Below are positions 56,401-64,000 of a DNA stretch of 64,000 nucleotides, one piece after another (the stretch's first letter is position 1; each line of letters starts with the position of its first letter). Source of the DNA: an uncultured Muribaculaceae bacterium (lineage in GTDB: Bacteria > Bacteroidota > Bacteroidia > Bacteroidales > Muribaculaceae); the NCBI GenBank assembly GCA_947629175.1, contig CANRCT010000002.1:1-64000 (forward strand), given 5' to 3'. Both the position numbers and the translations under genes were made by a program. Under the pieces are notes generated by a model. It did no database searches, was not told where the DNA came from, and worked only from the letters and a program-made list of their open reading frames with translations.

Positions 56401-59027
56401 GATTAGCTCCGCACTCTCTGTCGATGCACCTCAGCAGTGTCGGCAGCAGGTACCTGTCTGTGCGTACGCCCGCCACAGGCAACGAAGTCACATCCATGGT
56501 AGAATCCGATTTCCGCTGGCTCCCCGGCCGGGAGATAGGTGCGCCTGCTTTCAATACCTACGGACGATCATTCTACGAAGTTCCCCGATTGTATGAAATG
56601 GCGGAAGTAATGCCCCGAGCAGGCATGTCGCGGTCAGTGATGATGAAATCGGCCGCTACCAACCGTGTGTATATGGCCGCCAAAGATGAAATGGCTGACA
56701 ACGCGGTTGAAGAGGAAGTGGCTGAAGACGCATCGGCCGACGGTGGAGCTGCCGTCGCAGGAAATGATGCAGCGGAACAGGCACAAAATATCGAATACCG
56801 GCCGTCGGAAATCGCCTTGGCCATGTTCCACCCGATGCTTGTCACCGACAATGACGGTCAGCTTGCTCTGACATTCACAGTGCCCGACGCCAATACCACA
56901 TGGCGCTTCATCGCCACCGGTTTCAATACCTCGATGGAAAATGCCACGGAGAGCCGCGACATCGTCGCAGCCAAACGCGTGATGGTGACGCCCAACGCTC
57001 CGCGTTTCCTGCGCAACGGCGACAAAGCAACCGTAGGAATCGCGGTGTTCAATAATTCAGACGCGCAGGTCAAAGCCGACGTCACAGCCGAATGGTTTGA
57101 TCCGTCGACCGGACTGACCATCGGAAGGAGGAGCCAGACCGTCAATATTCCGCCGATGCTGTCGACAGATCTGACCACCTGCATTGATGTCCCTGTCGAA
57201 GGGCAGATGCTCGGACTCCGGGTAAGCGCCGTGACGCCTGAAGGCTCCGACGGACAACAGAACATAATTCCTCTCCTTCCTGCGGATATCCCTGTGGTGG
57301 AATCGGACAACTTCTACCTTGCACCCTCCGACAGCATCAAGTCCATTGAGTTGCCAAAGGGCGCCAAGGACATGAAAATGACACTTACATACTGCGACAA
57401 TCCGCTGTGGTATGTGGTCACTTCCCTGCCGGGAATGCAGACACCCGATTTCAAGAACGCACCCTATGCCGCATCCTCGCTTTTCTCTACCGTCGTGGCA
57501 AGAGAAATCATGAATCGTTATCCTGAAGTGGCAAAAGCAGTAAAATACTGGTCGGAATCAGCCGACCGCGACAGCACTCTCACATCGATGCTTGAGCGCA
57601 ACACCGATCTGAAGACTCTTCTCCTTAAAGCCACCCCCTGGCAGCAGGATGCGATGAGCGATACAGAACGCATGCAGAGGCTTGCACTGCTTTTCGACCG
57701 CAAGCAGACCGACGCAGCCTACAGATCCTCACTGGAACTGCTCGAAAAACTGCAACAGAGCGACGGAGGCATGGCATGGAACACTTACTATCCACGTTCG
57801 TCGGAATGGACGACAGAGTGGGTGGCAGACGTACTCGGCGAACTCAACCGCATAGGCTATTTCCCAGCCGATGACACGTGCTTGAAATCCATATATCACA
57901 AAGCACTCGGCTATCTCCAGAATGAGGCCGTAAAGCGTTCACGCCGCGATAAGGGTTACACCGACATATCGTTCGCCATGCTCGTCTCGGCCGCTCCCGA
58001 CTTCACTCTGTCGGGTGACGGACGCCTCATCGTGGACCGCGCCGTACAATACACCGTCGGACATTGGAAAGAACTCGATGTGCCCGCAAAGATCAAGGCC
58101 GCCCTGCTCCTGATCTCACAACGGCGCAAGGCCGTCGCCTCCGAAATAATGAGATCTGTAAGTGAATACGCTGTCAGAAAGCCCGAGCTCGGCATGTGGT
58201 GGCCGTCAGTCGGCGATTCCTATTACCAGTCAGGCGATGTCCTCATGTCGGCGCGCGCACTGCTCGCCTACAGTCTGCTTGATCCGAAATCGCCTCAGAT
58301 CGAACCCATACGCCAGTGGATCATCATCCAGAAACAGGCTATGAACTGGGGCGATGCTCCTGCCGTAAGCCATATAGTAGCATCTCTGCTCGCCTCCTCT
58401 CCTGCCTGGGTTGAGAAAGCCGGCAGCATAACGGTAAAGATCGACAAAAAAGATATTGCCGTCACACCCGAAGCATATACGGGTTCGCTGCGGGTATCAT
58501 TGCCCGTCAAAGGCCGGTCTCTGACAATATCAAGATCCGGACAGACGCCTGCCTGGGGAGCCGTCGTCAGCCGCTATACGGCCGTGCCGTCCGACATCAA
58601 GGCCACGCCTTGCGAAGGACTATCGATTGAGAAACGGCTGCTGCGCATGGCTCCCGACGGATCCTGGGCCGACGCTGAGACGCTTAAAGGCGGCGACCGC
58701 GTGAAAGTGGTACTCACTGTCAAGGCTGCGCGCGATATCGACTATATGGCGATCACTGACCAGAGAGCAGCGTGTCTGGAACCTGTCGAACAGCTCCCCG
58801 GGCCGATCTGGAGCGAAGGCATATGTTTCTATCGCGAGAATCTCGACGCCGAGACCCGCATCTTCATCGACCGGCTGCCCAAAGGCACTTACCAGCTCAC
58901 TTATGAAATGTGGGTAAACAATGCCGGAAACTTTGCATCAGGCATTGCTACCGCACAAAGCCAGTATGCACCCGAACTCACAGCCCACTCGTCGGGGTCA
59001 AGACTCTCAGTGGAGGCCGGAAAATGA
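53487..59027 (+). CDS. Alpha-2-macroglobulin family protein (no thioester motif)
   Basis: 1846 aa; MG2-like YRPGDEVKWMGVAYEATAEGRKVIPDRQISVSMTDVN, A2M core AMFHPMLVTDNDGQLALTFTVPDANTTWRFIATGF, C-terminal receptor-like domain. Confidence 0.92.
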   Translation: MINIRQFITAAALTLCSLQLLAMNDRKPDFAFPAQVAANAETNLDKALKSSDFKEAIHQFINLQLARTAIDPDSIKKAIAMADSITPLITDPHCNAIMYMLTARMYADYYSDDRWMFDSRELPLAPLPDDISEWSGEQFKAEIDRLITKAMADPGMLSDEPTRSYSDIISADRRQLVYYPTLLDFMAAQAISLYESTGSPAKARGLLEEITRRSEQGSAPYVMARTRLIQSEDLPEESYQSRQKILYTRLRELYDNTDGQQRCIPLVAISQISPDIVDASWLYGELRKAIAEYPAFYNINSLKNALHQLEVRSVRIDCREVCAPGDVLKVTVRSFNVSDARIALYRLPDMFMFDRYYQLESGSAAKLIRTIDVKFSGKIPFRDDAEVSLRPDLPGYYVVVPIVNGVSHYGKSYQVIHCTGLATGLLSLTDKSAIVVNPLSGAPVSDVTLGIYNQRNRNAKQTPVQTASTGSDGISPLDTSRLNGYGYMLAAKKGSDSYAIPINLYPGHRRENSVTSLEGFTDMALYRPGDEVKWMGVAYEATAEGRKVIPDRQISVSMTDVNSQTVDTVTLTTDSFGRVHGAFVIPKGQLTGHYSILFNSEEIFIGSVGFEVSDYKLPTFKVEITAVANDTPVKGAVTVSGNAMTYAGMPLAGANVKVSASEIGWAWWRSANGQSFYTSPDTVTDEQGRFDVIIPASALSAPDLRHQLLSATATVTSATYESQTDSKVFTLGLPYYIAANIPADIDAEKPVDFNARITGPDGKQINDTLTWEALRDSVVAASGQFASDRSVSLSSVPSGVYTLRISLPGKDCKPLTMENVAIYRLSDPMPPRDELLWTPVMAYKAGEDIIVGTRKGTTNLLLTCWTSDSIISRRWLSQDGGIHRLPIAMPDGLEKMTVTIMTTRDYKSAVKNITVSRPTPPKGLRIVLDTFRDRVVPGSEERWTLRVVPADSTRSPQPTAVIVDMYNAALDRLAPHSLSMHLSSVGSRYLSVRTPATGNEVTSMVESDFRWLPGREIGAPAFNTYGRSFYEVPRLYEMAEVMPRAGMSRSVMMKSAATNRVYMAAKDEMADNAVEEEVAEDASADGGAAVAGNDAAEQAQNIEYRPSEIALAMFHPMLVTDNDGQLALTFTVPDANTTWRFIATGFNTSMENATESRDIVAAKRVMVTPNAPRFLRNGDKATVGIAVFNNSDAQVKADVTAEWFDPSTGLTIGRRSQTVNIPPMLSTDLTTCIDVPVEGQMLGLRVSAVTPEGSDGQQNIIPLLPADIPVVESDNFYLAPSDSIKSIELPKGAKDMKMTLTYCDNPLWYVVTSLPGMQTPDFKNAPYAASSLFSTVVAREIMNRYPEVAKAVKYWSESADRDSTLTSMLERNTDLKTLLLKATPWQQDAMSDTERMQRLALLFDRKQTDAAYRSSLELLEKLQQSDGGMAWNTYYPRSSEWTTEWVADVLGELNRIGYFPADDTCLKSIYHKALGYLQNEAVKRSRRDKGYTDISFAMLVSAAPDFTLSGDGRLIVDRAVQYTVGHWKELDVPAKIKAALLLISQRRKAVASEIMRSVSEYAVRKPELGMWWPSVGDSYYQSGDVLMSARALLAYSLLDPKSPQIEPIRQWIIIQKQAMNWGDAPAVSHIVASLLASSPAWVEKAGSITVKIDKKDIAVTPEAYTGSLRVSLPVKGRSLTISRSGQTPAWGAVVSRYTAVPSDIKATPCEGLSIEKRLLRMAPDGSWADAETLKGGDRVKVVLTVKAARDIDYMAITDQRAACLEPVEQLPGPIWSEGICFYRENLDAETRIFIDRLPKGTYQLTYEMWVNNAGNFASGIATAQSQYAPELTAHSSGSRLSVEAGK

Positions 59028-59033
59028 TACGTT

Positions 59034-59064
59034 TTTGAGGATTCGCGCATATTGCCTAACTTTG
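59034..59064 (+). promoter_or_regulatory. Promoter TTTG-N19-TAACTTTG upstream of the YihY gene
   Basis: TTTG 59034-59037, TAACTTTG 59057-59064. Confidence 0.7.
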
Positions 59065-59098
59065 CATACGCTAAAGCAAACACGGAATAACGATAGAG

Positions 59099-60466
59099 AT
59101 GAACCAGACTGATAAAAGCGGCAGACCGTCATTCGCAGAACGGATCATACAGTGGACCACCGACAGGTGGCGCTACTGTACCGACGGCGTATGGCGCGAT
59201 ACGGCCGACAAGCCCATGGTGCATCTGGTCAAGATCATCAATCTGTCGGTACGCGGTTTCATGAACGCCGACCTTCAGTCGCAGGCATGCGCCATGACCT
59301 ATCGCACGCTGCTGGCCATGGTGCCTGCTCTTGCCATGCTGTTTGCCATAGCCCGTGGGTTCGGTTTCCAGAATCTTGTTGAATCCGAGATATTGAGTTT
59401 CTTCCCTTCGCAACGCACCGCGCTGCAGGCAGCATTCAGGTTTGTCGACTCATATCTGGCGCAGACCTCCGAGGGAGTGTTTGTGGGAGTCGGCGTTGTA
59501 GTCCTGCTGTGGACCCTCATCTCGCTTCTTGGCAACGTTGAGGACTCTTTCAACCACATATGGAATATCAGCGGCGGACGCTCCATATTTCGTAAGATGA
59601 CTGATTATCTGGCTATACTTTTAATACTGCCGGTATTCATGATCTGTGCGGCAAGCCTTTCGCTGCTCGTGTCGTCGACGCTGCAGCAACTGCTTGACGT
59701 GGAATTCTTGAAACCCACAGTCAACTGGCTCCTTGATCTGGGCAGCTATATTTTCACCTGTCTGTTTTTCACCGTCAGCTACCTGTTCATTCCCAATACG
59801 AAGGTCCGCTTCAAGCCGGCCGCGATAGTCAGTCTGTTTGTCGGCGCTGCTTTTCAGTTGCTGCAATGGATATTTGTCAGCGGACAGATGTACGTGGCAA
59901 AATACAATGCCATCTACGGTTCATTCTCTTTCTTACCGTTGCTTCTCATATGGCTGCAGCTCGTTTGGCTCGTCACCCTTATCGGCGCTCTGCTATGCTA
60001 TGCATCGCAAAATGCCGGTCAGTTCAATTTCTATAAGGATGTAGAGGATATATCACTGATCTACCGCCGTAAAGTGGCGGTAGCCATCATGGCGGTAATA
60101 GCAAGAAGATTCACTGAGGGCCTTCCTGCGCTGACATCGCGACAGATCGCCACTGATTACGGGATGCCGATCGCATTGGTAAGCCCGCTGGTAATGTGCC
60201 TCAACCGGATAGGACTTGTCAATTTCATCGAAGCCAAAGCCGAGATGCTCGAACACCCTCTCCAGCCTGCCGTCGATGTCAACGGACTGACAGTAGGACA
60301 AGTTATCAGTCTTATGCAGTCGGAGGGCAAATCAGATTTTATCCCGGGTTTCAGAGAGCGGTTTGACTCCGTCGACGATCTGTGCAATGAAGTCACAGAC
60401 GAAATGATATCGGCAGCCGACAAGACTCAACTCATTTCACTCAACATAAACATTTCTCAAAAATGA
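59099..60466 (+). CDS. YihY/virulence factor BrkB family membrane protein
   Basis: [35 protein letters not shown]...[44 protein letters not shown]. Confidence 0.92.
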   Translation: MNQTDKSGRPSFAERIIQWTTDRWRYCTDGVWRDTADKPMVHLVKIINLSVRGFMNADLQSQACAMTYRTLLAMVPALAMLFAIARGFGFQNLVESEILSFFPSQRTALQAAFRFVDSYLAQTSEGVFVGVGVVVLLWTLISLLGNVEDSFNHIWNISGGRSIFRKMTDYLAILLILPVFMICAASLSLLVSSTLQQLLDVEFLKPTVNWLLDLGSYIFTCLFFTVSYLFIPNTKVRFKPAAIVSLFVGAAFQLLQWIFVSGQMYVAKYNAIYGSFSFLPLLLIWLQLVWLVTLIGALLCYASQNAGQFNFYKDVEDISLIYRRKVAVAIMAVIARRFTEGLPALTSRQIATDYGMPIALVSPLVMCLNRIGLVNFIEAKAEMLEHPLQPAVDVNGLTVGQVISLMQSEGKSDFIPGFRERFDSVDDLCNEVTDEMISAADKTQLISLNINISQK

Positions 60467-60837
60467 AAAAACAAATTGCTACTACGGCCGCTCCCGCAGC
60501 CATCGGCCCCTACAGCCAGGCCATCGATCTCGGCAACATGGTGTTCATCTCCGGTCAGATTCCTGTAAATCCCGCCAACGGTGAGATCCCCGAAGGGATC
60601 AAGGCCCAGACAGCCCAGTCGATCTCCAACATCAAGGCTATCCTCGCCGAGGCCGGTCTTTCAATCGACAATGTGGTAAAGACCACTGTATTCCTGGCCA
60701 ACATGGCTGACTTCACCGCCATGAACGAAGTCTATGCCGAGGCATTCACCGCACCGTTCCCCGCCCGCTCAGCCGTAGCCGTGCGCGAGCTGCCCAAGCA
60801 GGTGCTCGTTGAAATCGAGACCATCGCAGTGCGTTGA
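60463..60837 (+). CDS. ridA: RidA family protein
   Basis: [38 protein letters not shown]...[24 protein letters not shown]...[25 protein letters not shown]. Confidence 0.95.
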   Translation: MKKQIATTAAPAAIGPYSQAIDLGNMVFISGQIPVNPANGEIPEGIKAQTAQSISNIKAILAEAGLSIDNVVKTTVFLANMADFTAMNEVYAEAFTAPFPARSAVAVRELPKQVLVEIETIAVR

Positions 60838-60864
60838 TCAATCATCGACTATCAGTCAAGAGAC

Positions 60865-60907
60865 GACCGACGGAAGATACAGCCCTCAGACTGTTCTTCC
60901 GCCGGTC
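60865..60907. terminator. Bidirectional terminator between ridA and folC
   Basis: gaccgacggaaga...tcttccgccggtc stem, followed by ttttatc on the plus strand. Confidence 0.65.
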
Positions 60908-60935
60908 TTTTATCTGACCGGTAAAGGCCGCGCGA

Positions 60936-62267
60936 TCAGTCGTTGCTTTTATCCCGAAACCAGGCTTCGAGAAAATCAGCAACCACAAATGTAGATCCTC
61001 CTATAAACAGCATATCTGACTGAGAGCTGTCGGTCAAGGCATTGGTATATGCTTTCATCACACTGTCGTCAACCGAAGCAAGCTGCAGCCCCGCTTCATC
61101 GACTTTGTCGGCAAGTTGCTCCGCCGGCAATGCCCTGTCGACGGAAGGCTGACAAGCATAGACATGCAGTCGCGGGATACCGCGGAGAAATGACAATACC
61201 GTCGACACATCCTTGTCTGACACAAATCCGATAACAAGACGCTTATCTGACTTAAAGGTCCGGAAACGCTCTGCCGTATAGCGCCAACCGCCTGGATTAT
61301 GTCCGGTATCGCAGACGGTCAGAGGATCATCAGAGACTTTCATCCATCGCCCCATCAGACCCGTAAGATCACAAACCTGAGAGAATCCCGAGCGCACGGC
61401 CTCGGAAGATATGTCGAGACCCGACTCGCGCAACTTATTCGCTGACTCAAGTACAGTAAGTGCATTGTGACTCTGGCACTCTCCGGTAAGTTGCGATTCT
61501 ATCTCGCCATATCGTCGGGTCAGATATCGTTGCAGTCCGTTTTCAGTCGTTTCAACTTTAGTAATTTCGCCGCTGTCGCATGCAAAAGTCAGAGGCGCCC
61601 CTGCAGAAGCCGCCTTCCTGATGAAAACATCCCTGACTTCGCCCTCCGCCTCCCCTACTACGGCAGGGACTCCATGCTTGAAAATTCCGGCCTTTTCGGC
61701 GGCTATCAGCGGCTCTGTCTCTCCAAGAAGCTGGGTATGGTCAAGCGATATGTTAGTCACCACCGACAGCTTCGGAACGATGATATTAGTGCTGTCAAGA
61801 CGTCCGCCCAGACCCACCTCCACTACCGCTATATCGACCTCAGACTTTGCGAAATACCAGAAAGCCATAAGTGTACACACCTCGAAAAACGACGGGTGAA
61901 AACCATGTTCAACCCGTTCAAACCGCTGCATGAATTCCACCACATCGCACTTCGGAATCATCTTCCCGTCAACACGTATCCGTTCACGGAAATCGAGGAT
62001 ATGGGGAGAAGTATACAATCCGACCCGATAGCCCGCTTTCTGTAATATCGCAGCAAGGGTGTGAGCTACAGATCCTTTACCATTGGTACCGGCGACATGA
62101 ACGGTAGAATAACTGTTTTGCGGATCCCCGAGCCGTCTGGCCAGTTCAATTGTAGTCTCCAATCCCGGATCAATAGCGACGGCGCCAACCTTATGGAAAG
62201 CGGCATAGCCGTCGTTGAGCGTTTTTAGCGCTCTTTCATAGGCGAGATCAATATTATCGTCATGCAT
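60936..62267 (-). CDS. folC: Folylpolyglutamate synthase/dihydrofolate synthase
   Basis: YSTVHVAGTNGKGSVAHTLAAILQKAGYRVGLYTSPHILDFRERIRVDG...VEVGLGGRLDSTNI. ATG 62267 (MHDDNIDLAYERAL) preferred to 62354. Confidence 0.95.
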   Translation of the reverse strand: MHDDNIDLAYERALKTLNDGYAAFHKVGAVAIDPGLETTIELARRLGDPQNSYSTVHVAGTNGKGSVAHTLAAILQKAGYRVGLYTSPHILDFRERIRVDGKMIPKCDVVEFMQRFERVEHGFHPSFFEVCTLMAFWYFAKSEVDIAVVEVGLGGRLDSTNIIVPKLSVVTNISLDHTQLLGETEPLIAAEKAGIFKHGVPAVVGEAEGEVRDVFIRKAASAGAPLTFACDSGEITKVETTENGLQRYLTRRYGEIESQLTGECQSHNALTVLESANKLRESGLDISSEAVRSGFSQVCDLTGLMGRWMKVSDDPLTVCDTGHNPGGWRYTAERFRTFKSDKRLVIGFVSDKDVSTVLSFLRGIPRLHVYACQPSVDRALPAEQLADKVDEAGLQLASVDDSVMKAYTNALTDSSQSDMLFIGGSTFVVADFLEAWFRDKSND

Positions 62268-63126
62268 ATTTGTCAGTAATATACTCAAAAAGATTGCGTA
62301 AGATCGAGGAATTGCGGTCAAGCGACGACAGCGTGCGGAATCCCGCGTTGCCATTCACTTCACACACCGTGAATCCCCCTTCAGGAGTAAAAAGAAGATC
62401 TATTCCGGCAAATTCGAGACCGAGCGAGCGGGCAGCCTTCACCGCAAGATCAGCCGCTTCGACGGATAATGCATACGGATCTGCGCTCCCACCTTGCGAA
62501 TAGTTGGAAAGAAACGACGAATCCGAATGGCGCAGCACGCAGCCTACAGCCCGCTCCCCTACTGTCCATACCCGCAGATCGCGTCCGCAGCTTGAGGCTA
62601 CATAACGCTGCAACATGGCTTTCGGCCCGAGAATGCCGACAGCTGAGTCATATTCTCCTTTGTTACTTACAAGAAAAACGTTGACGCCACGCGAACCATC
62701 ATTCTGCTTGACGATGAACTCATATGCCCCCATTGCCTCACATGCGTCCTCATATGAAAGCGGCGCCATAGGCATTACGGTGAAAGGCGTGGGCAGCCCG
62801 GCAGCCGTTAGTGCCTGATGGGTAAGAATCTTGTCAAGACTTAGCTCCATAGCCGCCCAGTGGTTTATCACGGGCACTCCACAGCTCTCGAAGTGAGATG
62901 AAATCTCACGGCTATATCCCCGCATGACAGCAAATGCCTGATCGGGGAGCGGGATTCCGTCAACAAATGCCGAGGCATTGCCCGCATCATAGCGAAGCAT
63001 CAGATCTTCAAAAAAGGCCACGGAGAGATTTATGCCGCAGCGCGCGGCCTCCTGACGCCACCAGTCGAAAGCGGTAGGGCCGGAAGCAAGCGTGGATTCC
63101 GGAAACAATACAAGTCCGTCGGTCAT
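62260..63126 (-). CDS. ATP-grasp domain protein, RimK-like
   Basis: LDKILTHQALTAAGLPTPFTVM, FIVKQNDGSRGVNVFLV, LQRYVASSCGRDLRVWTVGERAVGCVLRHS, NYSQGG, GIDLLFTPEGGFTVCEVNGNAGF. Confidence 0.85.
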   Translation of the reverse strand: MTDGLVLFPESTLASGPTAFDWWRQEAARCGINLSVAFFEDLMLRYDAGNASAFVDGIPLPDQAFAVMRGYSREISSHFESCGVPVINHWAAMELSLDKILTHQALTAAGLPTPFTVMPMAPLSYEDACEAMGAYEFIVKQNDGSRGVNVFLVSNKGEYDSAVGILGPKAMLQRYVASSCGRDLRVWTVGERAVGCVLRHSDSSFLSNYSQGGSADPYALSVEAADLAVKAARSLGLEFAGIDLLFTPEGGFTVCEVNGNAGFRTLSSLDRNSSILRNLFEYITDKYA

Positions 63127-64000
63127 ATTCTTTCCCTTTCTTTTATCAGGATTGAGTAAAGCACTACCGGTATAAGCGCCACGAAAGTCAAGAGCTTAAG
63201 AAGAGAGTCGAACTCCGATATTGAGAAAATCGCTATGAACAGACCTATAACAGCCAACAGCTGTTCGGTGATGTTTTTCCTGACAAGATATGCCAGATCG
63301 CGCTGTATCTCTACGCATTCATTAATATCCCTTATACAGAGACGGAAGCGGAATGTAGCCGGCACACAGACTATCATCTGGATATCATCCTCGCTGTCAA
63401 GGTTGTTAAACCTGACGACTTTGGAATACTCCTCCATATGAAGCTCTCTTACCCGTATGAACTCGCTGCCCCCCAGACTCTTCATGAACACTTTGTCTCC
63501 GTCGTTAAGTCCGAGACGATTGATATTGTCACGCGTCATAAGCACGGCTTCCTGAAGCTCGTCATTGGGGGTACACCTGACCACTCTCAGCCTGATCGAC
63601 ACATTACCGATATATCGTTGCAGTATCGCAGGCTGTCGTTTGGTGTTTTCGTCCGTCTTTTTTATACCTCTGACCTTTACAAAACCGAATGCGAGCTGAT
63701 ATATACGCTTGAGTTCATTATGAGTTTTCTCATCTATTTTTCCAAGGCGGAGCTGGCCCTCAGCGTCAGCGGCATAATGGTCGACAAACTCATTGTAGCT
63801 CTCCTCATCGGCAGCTTTCTTAAGACGGCTGACTATCTGCGGAGTCAGTGAAGTTGGCAGTTCGAGGTTAAGCAGGCGCCGCTGAAGGTAGCTGAGCCAC
63901 ACTGCACCGCATCGCCCGTTGATATTGCTCGTATACAGTTTCGGCGGATAATAAGCCCTAACGCCGCTGACAGAATTATATACCTCAACTATGTCAAACC
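63123..64000 (-). CDS. Membrane protein of unknown function, 5' truncated by the window edge
   Basis: The frame is open from 63902 (GTG) to 64000 (FDIVEVYNSVSGVRAYYPPKLYTSNINGRCGAV|WLSYLQ...), so the true start is outside; two C-terminal TM segments. Confidence 0.75.
   Translation of the reverse strand, partial: FDIVEVYNSVSGVRAYYPPKLYTSNINGRCGAVWLSYLQRRLLNLELPTSLTPQIVSRLKKAADEESYNEFVDHYAADAEGQLRLGKIDEKTHNELKRIYQLAFGFVKVRGIKKTDENTKRQPAILQRYIGNVSIRLRVVRCTPNDELQEAVLMTRDNINRLGLNDGDKVFMKSLGGSEFIRVRELHMEEYSKVVRFNNLDSEDDIQMIVCVPATFRFRLCIRDINECVEIQRDLAYLVRKNITEQLLAVIGLFIAIFSISEFDSLLKLLTFVALIPVVLYSILIKERERI

Overview
This 64 kb window is mostly ordinary chromosomal core genome from a Bacteroidota organism, probably Bacteroidales. 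That placement is inferred from the gene set (fused Fkp, RprX/RprY-like pair, nspC), the composition, and repeated TTTG-N19/20-TAnnTTTG promoters. I can support about 49 protein genes, one tRNA-Leu(CAG), several intrinsic terminators, and one intergenic tandem-repeat region. I found no CRISPR array, transposase, integrase, phage module or recognisable defence island. The places most worth a second look are: (1) the repeat-rich tRNA-Leu/ssb intergenic region, with a 16-bp array whose substitutions look linked across unit junctions and a possible short RNA; (2) an ECF sigma / putative anti-sigma / Spy-like / thioester-less alpha-2-macroglobulin locus; (3) a RimK-like ATP-grasp gene coupled to an unassigned membrane protein that runs off the window edge; (4) a NapH/NapG-like polyferredoxin fusion beside an apparently exported aldo/keto reductase; (5) leaderless or near-leaderless promoter arrangements (dnaB, DAACS symporter); (6) a structured rplS leader; (7) a degenerate Rieske-like lipoprotein. 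All family assignments were read from the protein sequences by eye; no database search was run.
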